Shown: piece by piece, positions 23,968 through 35,688 of the stretch
Layout: every line of letters begins with the position of its first letter
Numbering within the stretch: the stretch's first letter is position 1
NCBI RefSeq assembly: GCF_030445035.2
Contig: NC_080698.1
Location: 5,525,501-5,589,500, forward strand
Reading direction: 5' to 3'
Source: Dasypus novemcinctus
Lineage: Eukaryota > Chordata > Mammalia > Cingulata > Dasypodidae
DNA: 64,000 nucleotides
Made by a program: the position numbers and the translations under genes
Notes under the pieces: generated by a model
Seen by the model: the letters and a program-made list of their open reading frames with translations, nothing else
Told to the model about the DNA's origin: nothing
Database searches by the model: none

Positions 23968-24256
23968 CTGCTTGTCTTTTTTTTTTTTAAGAGTCACCAG
24001 GAACCGAACCCAGGACCTCCCATAGGGGAGGGAGCCACCTAATTGCTTGAGCCACTTCCATTCCCTGCTTGTTGTCCCTCATTGTGTTTCCTCATTGTGT
24101 CTCCTCATTGTGTCACCTTATTGTATCAGCTTGCCATACCATCCCGTCATGTCAGCTTGCTTATTTGCTCATCTTTAGGAGGCACCAGGAACCAAACCCA
24201 GGACCTCTCATGTGATAGGCGGGTACCCAACTACTTAAGTCACATCTGCTTCCCTA
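23968..24256 (-). mobile_element. DAS-related SINE, old two-unit form
   Basis: Two head units in reverse (GAGTCACCAGGAACCGAACC...TTGAGCCACTTCCATTCCC and GAGGCACCAGGAACCAAACC...CACATCTGCTTCCC) separated by a diverged body. Confidence 0.8.
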
Positions 24257-25135
24257 CTTTTTTATTTTATATACACACACATATCTAATTTTTTTAAAAG
24301 GAAAAGTGAACCTATATGGTCTGGAGGAGAGGGGACAGGCACTAACTAAGACCAGGGCCTCGGCGCTCAACCCTTAGCCACTTGGCAGCTGGAGACGAGA
24401 GAAGTCTGATGCTTTGGAAGACACTCCTCTGGCATGTTGAATGTTCGAGGGTCTGGAACTCTGGGTGGCTCAGACTATTTAGCCCATTTTGTATTTCATC
24501 TTGTTAACTTCAGTTCACAATTCTAGCCTGTTAAGGACCCTATGGTTCATGATTCTGTCACCCTATCTATCCTCCTCTGCTTGGGTCATTTCCAAATGCA
24601 GCTAAGATTTAAAAGAGGATATGGCGTTCTAAGTTTAACTGCTGCTCAGAGTGCTGAGCTCCCCAAGTACACCACACTAAAGTTGTACATTTTCACAAGT
24701 TACAAATCTTCAAAGTGGGTGAAACCTCACAGGATTGTCAGGCTAAGAATTTCTAGATACACAGATTTCCTAATGAGTTAAAATTTTATCAGCATTGTAG
24801 AAATGAAGAGCTCTTCAGTTTCCTGTCAAGATGGGGAGAGGACCTTGTATCAATCTCTTGGAACTCAAAATCTGATTGGAGATGCACATAAAAATGAAGA
24901 CAAGAGAATAAGCACAAGTGATTGTGTGTTTCCAGATTCACAACAGTAGAGAATAGTCTATAAAGTCTCACCCACTTCCTAGTGTTTATGAGAGGCTGGC
25001 ATGGGTGCCTGTCAGCACATGAACGTGGAAAGTGGGCGGACACTAAGCTCTGTCCCGCTAAGCTAGCCCAAGGAGCTAGCTGAGGTTTCTTCCGGGCAGG
25101 AGTCGCCTGATGGAGCCTACGACGGGGAGCTGTCC
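24257..25135. other. Intergenic, nothing recognised
   Basis: Flank downstream of the antisense zinc-finger relic. No further finger units were found here on the minus strand, so the array is cut off. Confidence 0.45.
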
Positions 25136-25982
25136 CTAGGCTTCTCCACGCTCGTTATATTGATGGGGTTTTCTCCCAGTGTGGATTCTCTGATGCACAA
25201 TAAGGTAGGAGCTACAACAAAAGGCTTTGCCATACTCATTACACTCAAACGGCTTCTCCCCTGTGTGGACCCTCTGATGGACAGGAAGGCCTGAACTCCG
25301 ACTGAAGGCTTTCCCACACTCACCACATTCAAAAGACTTCTTCCCAGTGTGAATTCTCTGGTGCACAATGAGGTTTGCACTCTGACTGAAGGCTTTCCCA
25401 CACGCCCTATAGAATAAGGGCCTCTCTCCTAGGTAGTTTTCCTGCCCTCTTTCCTCATGCAGGGCACTTCTGTCTCTCAGGGCATTACAGCTGGAAATTC
25501 TCTTCCTTCTCCTTGCCCTGGGTCCTGCCTTGTTTCCCTGCTGCCTCTCTGAACTTCCTCTCCCTTCTAGGGCTCCTCTGAAGTTGGCTGCCTGAGCTAC
25601 AACATTGTAAAGACTTTTACATGCTGTGACTTGTGTTTTGACTTCTGAAACCAGTTCCTTGTTCTTCGCCATGTTGACTCTCAAAAATGTGAATTACGTT
25701 TGGACCCTAGATTAAAGCAGTTCTCAAATTTCTTACATTTCTGGCTTTTCTTCTCTGGGGAGATTTTTGAGTCCTTGATTTCTTCTGGCTTTGAATTTCT
25801 GGTCCTTGTCCCTGGCAAGATTTCCCTGATGTGTTTTCAAACTGTCATCCCAATTTCTGAATCCTCCAAACCTGCATTCTTGCAGATCATTATTCTGATT
25901 CTCTGGAGGTGGTTCTGTGACATCTCTGTTTCTTCTTCCTGTTTGGAAACCAACTTCTCAATCTCAGATTTGGCCTCATAAT
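25136..25982 (-). pseudogene. Decayed C2H2 zinc-finger gene, antisense between ZNF35 and ZNF502
   Basis: Last-exon remnant of a zinc-finger gene. On the minus strand an acceptor-like pyrimidine tract ending in CAAG abuts a linker beginning DYEAKSEIEKLVSKQEEETE, the style of spacer that follows the SCAN or KRAB exon in SCAN-type zinc-finger proteins. The frame then shifts near 25870 and stops near 25748. A second open stretch (25136-25684) carries three finger units; the first has lost its leading Cys context (YRACGKAF), the third has a Tyr in place of the second Cys (CNEYGKAF), and a fourth breaks off at YNERGEA. Families of this kind normally carry 5-15 fingers, so the array is truncated. 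Upstream SCAN or KRAB exons were not found between 26 and 29 kb. The parent could be a member of this cluster (ZNF197, ZKSCAN7, ZNF660 type), but I cannot name it. Confidence 0.72.
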
Positions 25983-26585
25983 CTTGAAAAAGATAAAGAA
26001 AATATAAATGTCACCTGTTTCCTATAGTGGAGAGATAAAAACATCTTCAAATGAGACTAACACATACTCTACATTCATATCATTTGTATGTCTACAGAAT
26101 ACCTACACTCCTAATGTGGCTGCAGAAGGAGAAAGTCACAAGGCAGCCAGGAAGAGAGCAGGCAGAGGGAGAGGGGCAGCAGGACTCAGGATTCACACAG
26201 AAGCCAACAGCAGATGCAAGTGTTCTTATCCCTCAATGTTAGGCTCTTGTGGATTTTAAGGACCTATTGATCTTTGGCAGCGAATAGGCCAGATTCCAGG
26301 GACTGTTTACACCTCTCCTTGTCCATGTTCATCTGATTCTGAGCCAAGATGTACCACAAACAGCTGAGCAACCTCCAAGAGTGCTGTTTGGATCTGAAAT
26401 AGCCAACTGGAGATAAGGAATTTGAGATCCACAGACCTGGGGAAAAGTTTTCACAATTTGCTAAAATGAACTTGAAAAGGGAGGCTGGGCCTGGAGGTGG
26501 TAGCAGTGGGATAGATCAGCTTCCTTTCCAGACTTTTTGTTTTCCATCTTTCCCTTTTCTCTTATTTCTTCTCTTATACATTCTT

Positions 26586-26961
26586 TTTTTTTTTTTTTTA
26601 AAGATTTATTTATTTATTTATTTTCCCCCCCTCCCCTGGTTGTCTGTTCTTGGTGTCTATTTGCTGCGTCTTGTTTCTTTGTCTGCTTCTGTTGTCGTCA
26701 GCGGCACAGGAAGTGTGGGCGGCGCCATTCCTGGGCAGGCTGCACTTTCTTTTCATGCTGGGCGGCTCTCCTCAAGGGCGCACTCCTTGCGCGTGGGGCT
26801 CCCCCACGCGGGGGACACCCTTGCGTGGCACGGCACTCCTTGCGCGCATCAGCACTGCGCATGGCCAGCTCCACACGGGTCAAGGAGGCCCGGGGTTTGA
26901 ACCGCGGACCTCCCATATGGTAGACGGACGCCCCAACCCCTGGGCCAAAGTCCGTTTCCCC
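26586..26961 (-). mobile_element. DAS SINE, full length
   Basis: Young-type copy, minus orientation, with a perfect 14-base target-site duplication (TCTTATACATTCTT) at 26572-26585 and 26962-26975. Confidence 0.94.
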
Positions 26962-26975
26962 TCTTATACATTCTT

Positions 26976-28200
26976 CTCCACTCCTCACTTCTCTTCTGCT
27001 TTTCTCCTCTTTTTCATTTTCCCTTTTCCCCTTCCTCAACTTATGTTATTCTTTCCACTCCTTTCCCCTAAGCAAATGCTCTCAGATATTGAATGCATGG
27101 ACTTGCTTAAGGCCTCCTGGGGCATAAGGGCTGGTGGTGGTGGTGATGGGGAAGTGGCATTTGAACTGGGTTGTGAAAGGAGCTACAATTTCAAAGGGAC
27201 AAGGGGGCTTAGAGGTTAGGTATTCCAGGTACAGGAAGTGAGATAAGCGAAGACATAGTGGTGGTAAAGTAGAGTGTGCTGGGAGAGGGCTCTCTCACTG
27301 CAATTTGGGATGCAGTGAGAAATAAAGCTGGAATGGGAGACTAGAGCTAAATCATTTATGGTCTCTAATGCCAGGGTGATGCTTTCAAACTTTATTTAAA
27401 AGCCCTGGAATTAGCCAGTTCTCTCTTGAGTCTGAACAGCAAAAAGCCCAGAAATTTTGGTTAGTTCCAGCCCACTGTTCATCTTCTGCAGCTTAACTGC
27501 TACCATTACCTGTTGAGGCCTATCTGGAGATTATCCCTGCCTACTCTCACTCCCCTCGCCCTGTCAGCCTGGTCTGTATCTTCACCTGGTCCTAGGCATC
27601 TCTGTTGTCTCCTTCCTCCTTTATGTCCCAGGTCCTGCCTCTGGGAAGTGGGCCTCCCTCACCATCATGGTTGTCACCAGAGACTTCACTCTGGTGAGGA
27701 CCTGCCCGGGAAACCTTCTGAACTTCAGTGGTCCCTGGACTGGGAGGGAGTGATCACCCGGAAAAAGACATTAGAAACTTGTCGACAAAGAGTAATGGCT
27801 GGCTGGGGGCCCCCAAAGCTCTGGGTGCAGGTATCCAAGTCCCTTCATCAGACCAGGTTCTGAATCCCCAGTCCCATGAAAGAACCAGTGGCTGAAACTA
27901 TTGGTAGTCTGTCAGAACTTTGCTTAGCAAAGAAACTCTCTCTTTTTAAATCTGTCAATGTTTCACAAATTCTACTGTGTAAAACCCAGAGCTGCTTTGG
28001 TCAAAGTATGAGCAGTGAGTATGAGCAGGGGGTCTAAAAAATCTACATGCTTAGTGGCCTGAGAGCCCTGCCAGGAGGCCCCAGAGGCACCTCTGATCAC
28101 TGCTGGACTAGGTTAGCTCTTAGGTCCCAGCTAACCCTCATTTTCTATGACTTCTAGAAAAATCAAATCAAAACAAAACAAAAAACACCTGATTCTAGGG
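26976..28200. other. Intergenic, only diverged repeat-like sequence
   Basis: 27110-27410 resembles the unassigned old repeat at 22 kb. 27430-28150 gives no gene; I looked on the minus strand for SCAN or KRAB exons of the 25 kb relic and saw none. Confidence 0.4.
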
Positions 28201-28946
28201 TAATAGAATTCTTCTGACCTTGTGCTTAGGATTTTCGGTGGGTTGTCCTGCACAATGGAAAAAGGAGAGAGAGAGCAGGATCCTTCAGTGGGGAAATCCT
28301 TAACTCCCCAGCTGAGATTCGAAGTCCGGTGTTAGATGGACATTCGGCAGCGGCAGGGTGGAAACTCCTCACCAATTATCAGTCTCAACATGGTCTCAGA
28401 CCCGGGTTTTTGGCACCAAATGGTGCTCACTGGGACACGGAGACTGACATGCTAGACACGCCAGCAGGCAGGACATTTATTGGGAAGCTCTCCCAATGGA
28501 GGAGGTCTGAAGAATAGACTTCAGCACTCCGGCCAGCATAGTGGGGGTCTGAAGAGCAACTTCAGCCCGCCTCTGGAGGGTGGTGAATGACTATATTTAT
28601 AGAGTACATCAATAGGCGGGGAAACTGAGTACAGCCTAGGGTCAAATGGCCAAGCAAAGTGGACTAGGAGGTCTTGAAATGTGGGAGGGGTTGGTGGTGC
28701 CTGGTGTCAGGGCCCTTATCTGGCCCATTTTGTTTGTTCCTGGGAGGGGCTGGGCAGCTTGCTCAATGGATTGGAAGGGAGTCAGGCCTTCTGATCTGTT
28801 AATTACTGCAATCCTCGTAAGGGGGAAACTCTTAACAGTGAGAAACCAACTTTGAGTAGGGCTCTTTAAGGCCTTGTAACTATAAGCTTTTATCCCAAAC
28901 AGCTTTCTGGTACTTTGCAAATGAACCCCTTTGGCTGACTAATACA
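28200..28946 (-). mobile_element. Endogenous retrovirus fossil: LTR plus primer-binding site and start of leader
   Basis: On the minus strand an LTR of about 526 bases runs from TGTATTAGTCAGCC (28946) to CA (28421). It contains a TATA-like TATAAATA near 28593 and a poly(A) signal AATAAA near 28470. Two bases later comes TGGTGCCAAAAACCCGGG (28418-28401), closest to a tRNA-Phe primer-binding site by memory. Leader-like sequence continues to about 28200. I recognise no gag, pol or env and no second LTR, so this is a broken remnant. The first 80 or so bases of the LTR match the solo LTRs at 57.3 and 62.2 kb, which suggests a lineage active in xenarthrans. Confidence 0.72.
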
Positions 28947-29089
28947 GTAGTAAAGGTCAGTTTGTGTGGGCCTAGATTGGGAGTTTGTCCTTTATGCTAA
29001 CTAAACAAGGGATCATTCCAAGTTCTTAATTAGGAGCTGTAATCTCACAAAATAATTTTAAGCGGATGGCAGATATTAGTCCTTTGCTG

Positions 29090-29690
29090 AAATGGCCCAT
29101 TTTAACGCCCACCCAGCACCTTTTCCATCCTTAAGGTCCCCATCTCCACTTTCCCCGGGGAACGTCCGAGGTCAAGGGCTCCTCGCTCGGATCTCAGGAC
29201 CGCCACCCGAACTAGGCGAAAATGGAAACCCAGCTCTCATTTGCAACCCCGTTCCAGACGCTCCTCCCGCTTCCTGGGACACAGCTGAGCGCGCGCTCGG
29301 CAGCTGATGACGCACTTCCGCTGCGCCGCTCTGCTTCCGGCGGAGGGGAAGCGCTGCGCTTTGGGCTTCCGCACGCCTCGGCTGTTGCCGTACAGGCCCG
29401 TGGAGTCCCCGGATCTCACGGTGAGCGGTCAGGGCCCCAGGAAGAGGGAAGAAAAGTTCCCAGCGCGACCAGCCAGGGGCGGCGGGCCGCGGGCGCACGT
29501 GGTAAGCGGTGCTCCCGGCCTCCTTCCACCCGGGAACTGCGGCGCGTGAGGCGGGAGCCTCGGCACTGCTGTCCCCAGGGCCCAGCACGGCCCCCGGCGC
29601 TGAGGAGACAGCTTGGAAAGATCGTGGAATGGATGAAGGATGATGGATGGTGGAAGCGCTAGGAGCCGTGACGGGAAACGAAATCCCGGG
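29090..29690 (+). promoter_or_regulatory. ZNF502: CpG island, likely ZNF502 promoter and first exon
   Basis: GC-rich, CpG-dense block in an AT-rich setting. It contains TGACGCAC (29308), several ETS-type TTCCG sites (29316 and CTTCCGG at 29334) and a consensus donor (CTCACG|GTGAGCGG) with intron start at 29421. A second possible donor, GTG|GTAAGCGG, lies near 29500. No TATA box was seen, as is usual for zinc-finger gene promoters. The next gene on the plus strand is ZNF502, 7.5 kb downstream. The antisense zinc-finger relic begins 3 kb upstream, so the island may once have been bidirectional; that is inference. Confidence 0.7.
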
Positions 29691-29699
29691 GCTCACATA

Positions 29700-30030
29700 C
29701 CAGCTTCCTCCCCTCCCCATCCCTACTCCCAAAAGATCTTGCGGCCCAGTCACCGTCTTAATAGAAGATGGCCAGCTGTGCAAAGCGCCCTCGGCTGGGA
29801 GTCTCCAGACCTGGGTTACAATTCCGAGTATACAGACTTGATAGCATGTATGTCTTCCAATAAAATTTTGTTGATTATCCATTTTTTGCGAAACATACAG
29901 AATTCAGGGGCAGGGTTACAAAATGAATGACTTTAGAACCTGCCACATGGGTAGATTGTCCAGTACTAGGAAGATTTTATATATATATATATGTATATGT
30001 ATCAGATAGTTTTGACAATATTTAAAAGTA
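29700..30030. other. ZNF502 first intron, nothing recognised
   Basis: Sequence after the CpG island; includes a short TA repeat near 29978. Confidence 0.45.
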
Positions 30031-30560
30031 TGCTTATCATTTATGACATGCCAGATTCTATTCAGAGCATTTGTGCTAATTTATTCAATCTTCACAAAAA
30101 CCTTTTTTTTAAAAAAAAATATTTATTTATTTTCTTCCCCTGTTGTCTGCTCTCTGTGTCCATTACCTGTGGGTTCTTCTGTGCTAATCTTCTTTTTAGG
30201 CGGCACCAGGAACCAATCCTGGGACTTTCTAGAGTGGGAGAGAGGTGCTCAATCTCTTGTGCCACCTCAGCATCCAGCTATCTCCTCGGAACAGCTTGCC
30301 ATGCGGGTCAGCACTCCTGTGCAGGCCAGCGCTCCACTCGGGCCAGCTCACCACATGGGCCAGCTTGCCTTCATCAGGAGGCCCCGGGAATGAAACCCTG
30401 GACCTCCCATATGGTAGACAGGGAGTGCAGATGCTTGAGCCACATCCGCTTTCCTGTCTCTTGTTTTTAATGAGGAAACTGAGGCACAAAGAGGATAAGG
30501 CACAAAAGTACATTCCTACTATTTGACCCAAGGTTGCAGAAGTGATAGGTACAAAGTGCT
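30030..30560 (+). repeat. MIR SINE remnant, split by a DAS SINE
   Basis: MIR pieces at 30030-30104 (TATGACATGCCAGATTCTAT, TTATTCAATCTTCACAAAAA) and about 30465-30560 (AATGAGGAAACTGAGGCACA, CCCAAGGTTGCAGAAGTGAT) flank the DAS copy at 30105-30460 and read through in order. Confidence 0.75.
30105..30460 (-). mobile_element. DAS SINE, older subfamily
   Basis: Minus orientation. Head end GAGCCACATCCGCTTTCCTG, middle GGCCAGCTCACCACATGGGC and T-rich tail at 30105. Inserted in a MIR. Confidence 0.85.
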
Positions 30561-31900
30561 GCTGGAGCCTGGAGGCATGTGTTACTTTGTACTAATAGGC
30601 AAATCAGGAAGTGCTTCAGAAAGGAGTGACAGTTCAGTGTGGTCTCATTGAAGGAATTGTGGTTTTAAAGCCTTGAAAAACCCCAACTGGTTTGCCCAGA
30701 TTCCTGCAGCTAATTTTTTTGGGTATAAAGAGATGGCAGTGAGGAGAAAGCTTACAAGGTTTGAGCAGGCAGCTAGATCCTTACCACTTTTAGCAGGAGG
30801 ATTCCCTTTTTACCCTTCTATTTAGGGTGGGGTAGGGGGAGGGAGAGAGGGAGGAGTGGTCACAGTACCTCCCTACCCCCAGATTTGGATTCAGATTGTT
30901 TTGGCATCTTAAAACAATCCACATCTTTCTACACTAGGCATTCCTTCCTTTCTAGGGAGCTTAGAAATGAGCAAACCATGGCTCATGAAGTTGACAAACC
31001 ATGGCTCATGGGCCAAATTTTGCCTACACCACGTTTTTTAAAAAAATTTTAAAAGCCTTTCTTGTAACACAGCAATACTCTTTTTAAAAAATACCTTGTC
31101 TCTCTCTGCTTTCAAACTGCAAAGGAAGCTTGTGTATTTGTGATGGAGACCATATAGCCTAGTAAAGCCTAACATATTTATTCTCTGGCCCTTTACAGTA
31201 AAAGTTAGCCTATCCCAGACATAAAATGCTGATAGCTCAGATAGGAGGAGAGTGGTCATCACCAAGAGGTCTTTACTTCTCCATAGGTTTTAGTATCAAA
31301 CATGATGACACTTAACCCTTGTTGAGGCCTGCCATGTGCAAGGCTTCTTTTTAAACGCTTGACGTGAGCTAACTCATTTAATCAGGTATTTGCAGAATGT
31401 TAGAACTGGTAGGACCCATGGATATTGTCTACTTTGTCACCTTTTTCAGATAAATAGCTTGTTGTCTAGTCCCACTTATTTAGCAGATCAAAGTTTCCAG
31501 ACTCCCAGTCCAATCCATTTTCATCCTAATTTGAGTAGGAGGTCAATATATCCATTGGATCACTCACTTTTTAAATAACTATTTTTATGATTATGAAGAT
31601 AAGGCATGTTTATTGTAGGGAAAGTGAAATATGTAGAAGAGTATAAAGGACACAGTAAAGGTGTCCCTTTACTGGCCTAGAGAGATAAGTGTGTTAACAT
31701 TTTGGTTGTTTTTTTCCTATCCTTTTGTGTGTGTTTTTTTATCTGTATGTATTAATTTCTGCTTAGTGAATGCTTACCAATGCTAGATGTGTGAATATCT
31801 TTTGTTAATAGTGTTTGAAAATAATGCTTTTTCTCATGAGTATTTGTTTGAACACATGATTTTCAATACCTAATCTGTCATACTGATATACCATCAATGT
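30561..31900. other. ZNF502 intron; old LINE-like sequence in part
   Basis: 31570-31760 (AAAGTGAAATATGTAGAAGA, GTGTTAACATTTTGGTTG) resembles a common old LINE 3' region. The rest is not recognised. Confidence 0.4.
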
Positions 31901-31904
31901 TTAT

Positions 31905-32243
31905 TTGCCATTGGGCTCCCATCTACCATTTTGGGAGGGGGGCGCTCCGGGGTTTGATTCCTGGGGCCTCCTGGTGAAGGTGAGCTGGCCTGTGCCTCAG
32001 TGGCTGACTCGCAGTGCAAGCTGATGCAACAAGATGATGTAAGAAAAAAGAGATACAGAGAAAGGCAATGAGAGATGTGGCAAACCTGGAAGCTAAGGTG
32101 GCTCAAGCTTTTGAATGCCTCTCTCCCATGTTAGGGGTCCCAGGATTGGCTTTCTTGGTGCCCCCTAAAGAGAAAGATGAGAAGACAAGAAGACACAGAA
32201 CATGCAGCAAATGGACAAGAGTGGACAGGAGCAAGCATGTGTG
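31905..32243 (+). mobile_element. DAS SINE, older two-unit form
   Basis: GGCCTCCTGGTGAAGGTGAG, GCTGATGCAACAAGATGATG and a second head-like unit from about 32090. Directly followed by the opposite-strand copy. Confidence 0.75.
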
Positions 32244-32582
32244 CTTGCTGTCTGCTTGACTTGATTTTTCTTTAAGACACACTGGGAACTGAACCAGGGA
32301 CCTCCCATGTGGGAAGGAGGTGCTTAGTTACTTAAGCCACTTCTGCTCCCTGTTTGTTGTGTGTCTCGTGTTTCCTTGTTACATTGTCATGTTGTCATCT
32401 TTTTAAAATTATTTTATTTTGTTGTTGTTGTTGTCATCTGGTTGCATCATAAGCTTACCACGCTAGCCCATTGCGTCAGCTTGCTGTCTAGCTTGTCTTC
32501 TTTAGAAGGTACTGGAAACTGAACCTGGGACCTTCCATGTGGTAGGTGGGTGCCCAAGGTCTTGAGCCACATCTGCTTTCTT
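32244..32582 (-). mobile_element. DAS SINE, older two-unit form, inverted relative to its neighbour
   Basis: Two reverse head units (CACTGGGAACTGAACCAGGG...TTAAGCCACTTCTGCTCCC; ACTGGAAACTGAACCTGGGA...TTGAGCCACATCTGCTTTC). Confidence 0.8.
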
Positions 32583-32978
32583 ATTTGCCTCTTCTTAACA
32601 ATTAGAACAATGTTTTCTTTGTACATAAATCTCTGTGCCCATCTCTGATTATATTTTTTCAATTTCTATCTCTAATTACAGAAATTATTTGTTCTTGTGG
32701 GGAAACTTTCAAACATTACAAGAAGATAGGCCCTAAAGGAAAAGTTAACTGTAATATTATTCCTCAGAGATGATCACAGTTAACAATTTAATGTGTATTC
32801 TTACAGATTTAAGGTAGTTTTTTAAAAAAATAAAGCAAAATATCAATAATACAGTAAGTTTGGGAAATAGAGGGTAAAGTATTAATAATTCACCATGTCA
32901 TCACTTTTATTTTTCCTTTTCAGTCTTATTCACATGCATGTTTTAAGGTAATCGTGTTATGTTGTACTTGAAATTTTA

Positions 32979-33349
32979 TTTTTTTTAAAGATTTATTTTT
33001 ATTTATTTATTTAATTCCCCTCCCCCGGTTGTCTGTTTTCTGTGTCTTTTTGCTGCGTCTTGTTTCTTTGTCCGCTTCTGTTGTCGTCAGCGGCATGGGA
33101 AGTGTGGGCGGCGCCATTCCTCGGCAGGCTGCTCCCTCCTGCGCGCTGGGTGGCTCTCCTTACAGGTGCACTCCTTGCGCGTGGGGCTCCCCCACGCGGG
33201 GGACACCCTTGCGTGGCACAGCACTCCTTGCGCGCATCAGCACTGCGCATGGGCCAGCTCCACACGGGTCAAGGAGGCCCGGGGCTTGAACCGCGGGCCT
33301 CCCATGTGGTAGACGGACGCCCTAACCACTGGGCCAAAGTCCGTTTCCC
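32979..33349 (-). mobile_element. DAS SINE, full length
   Basis: Young-type copy in minus orientation; target-site duplication CTTGAAATTTTA at about 32967-32978 and 33349-33360. Confidence 0.93.
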
Positions 33350-34310
33350 TTGAAATTTTAGTGTCCTATTTTTTTTCACTTACGTAAATGTTTCCAAATG
33401 CTTATGTATTTTCATTTTTAAATGATCTTAATGGCTGTATAATTTCTTATCAAGTAGTAGTGCATAATTTGCTAAACCCCAATGTCCAACAATGGAAAAA
33501 TGATAAATTTCCAGCGACATTGCAGGGGATATTTTTCACAGGTAATGAATTGTTTTTTCCTTTTGGGAAATCATTTTTCTATGAGAAAGTTCTAGTAGTA
33601 GAATTACTGGGTCAAGTATATAAGCATTCTATGACATAGTGATGGCTTTGCGGAACTTCTGACATACCTTGCAGGTACTGCATATATAGAATGAGTCTTC
33701 TATTCTGAGACCCTATACCCACAAAATGGTGATCCCAACATCTTAACTACAGCTCATCTAATTTGCAGATCATCAGTTGACATTCCCACCAGTGGTATGT
33801 GAGAGGCTTCCTTTCTCTGCACCTTTGCCAGTCTTGAGTTTTAGCATTAAAAATAAATTTTCCAATTTGATATAAAAATTGACCCTTTGTTGTTTCAGTT
33901 TGGTTACTACAGAGATAGAACTTTGTTTTACTATGTTAATTGGCCTTTTGAAATTCTTGATGTTTTCATTATATTTTTCCATTTATCAGTTCATCTTTTC
34001 CCCTTATTCATTTATAGGAAGTTTTTATAGATTAGGTCTATTTATACTTTGATATTTAAATATCAAAGTTACAAATATTTTATCTTTTCATTTTTAATAT
34101 TTAGCTCTTTAATCAGTGTAGATTTATTTTGGTGTTTGGAGTGAGGAAGGAATTAGCACTAAATGTTTTTTCCAAATATTAAGCAACAGTCCCAACATAA
34201 TTTATGAATAATGTGTTTTTTTATGAGTAGACATCTATGTTAATTTTATCATTTATTAAATTCTTTTATGTATATCATTTGTTTCTGTAAGCTTACATAT
34301 TCTCTGATAA
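33350..34310. other. ZNF502 intron, old LINE-like AT-rich sequence
   Basis: Resembles antisense L1 3'-end sequence in places (TGGCTGTATAATTTCTTATC) but too diverged to assign. Confidence 0.35.
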
Positions 34311-35311
34311 TATTTTTGTAGTGACTATGGGGTTTAAATTTAACATCCTAAATCGATAACATCTCATTTACTTTGGTGCTAACCTCACTTCAAATAATAC
34401 AGAAAGTAAGTTCTTATGCCCCTACATTCCCCTCACCTTTATATCAGTCTTGTGAAAAATTACATGTTAATACATTATGAGTCTAAATCTTTGATTTATC
34501 ATTACATTTTATGCATTTGCTTTTTAGATCCTGTGGAAAGTAAAATGTGAGTTACAAACCAAAACCACAGTAGTACTGGCATTTATATCCATGTTTTAGC
34601 TTCACTGGAGATCTTTATTTCTTCATGAGGATTTGCTCTATTGTCTGCTGTCCTTTCCTTTCAACATGGAGAATTCTCTTTAGAATCTCTTGCAGGGTTA
34701 GTCTGGTGATGAACTCCCTCAGCTTTTTTTTTTTTTTTTTTTTTAATCTTGAAATGTCTTAATCTCTCACTCAAATTTGGAAGATGTTTTGCCAGATACG
34801 GAATTTTTCCTTTCAGAACTTTACATACGTCATCCCACTGCCTTCTTGCTGCCATGGTTTCTGATGAGAAATCAGTACTTAATCTTATTGAGGTTTCTTT
34901 GTAAGTGACATGTGGCTTCTCTCTTGTGGCTCCCTGAATTCTCTCTTTGTCTTTGGTGATAGACAGTTTGATTATAATATGTCATGTTGGAGTCTATTTG
35001 GGTTTATCCTTTCTGGAGTTAGTTAAACATCTTAGATGTTTATATTCATGTCTTTCATTAAGTTTGGGAAGTTTTCAGCCACAATTTCTTTGAGTATTCT
35101 CCCTGCCCCTTTCTCTTTCTTCTCTCCCAGGTCTCCCATAATATGTATATTGGTATTCTCCCCACAATGTGTCCCACAAGTTCTGTTCACCTTTTTTCAG
35201 TCTTAACTTCCTGCTCCTTAGATGAGGTGATTTCAATCTTATCTTCAAGTTCGCTGATTCTTTATACTGCTCGCTCCAATCTGCCGTTGAACCACTCTAG
35301 GGAATATTCTT

Positions 35312-35688
35312 TTTTAAGATTTATTTCATTTGTCCCCCCCCCCCGTTGTTTTGCGTTTGCTGTCTACTCTCTGTGTCCATTTGCTGTGTGCTCTCTGTGT
35401 CTGTCTGTCTTCTCTTTAGGAGGCACTGGGAAACAAACCTTGGACGTCCCATGTGGGAGAGATGGGCCCATCCACTGAGCCACCTCACCTCCTTGCTTTG
35501 TTGTGTCTCATTGTCTTTCCTCTTTGTGTCTCCTTGTTTTGTCATCCTGTTGTGTCAGCTTGCTGCATATGCCTGTCATGCCAGCTCACTGTCTTGCTCA
35601 TCTTCTCCAGGAGGCACCAGGGACTGAACCTGGGACCTCTCATGTGGTAGGTAGGAGCTCACTAGGTTGAGCCACATTCCTTTCCTCT
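35312..35688 (-). mobile_element. DAS SINE, older two-unit form
   Basis: Two reverse head units around GTCAGCTTGCTGCATATGCC. The LINE reads GGGAAT-ATT before and GGGAATTTTT after, an imperfect target-site duplication. Confidence 0.85.

Noticed and set aside
26650-27219. 189-codon frame as a gene
   Set aside because: Most of it is the DAS SINE read in the antisense direction, running out into flank.
27500-27870. SCAN or KRAB exon of the antisense zinc-finger relic
   Set aside because: Read in all minus-strand frames by eye, it shows none of the conserved SCAN or KRAB residues.
29172-29882. 236-codon minus-strand frame as a gene
   Set aside because: Lies across the CpG island, where few stops are expected by composition; no recognised domain.
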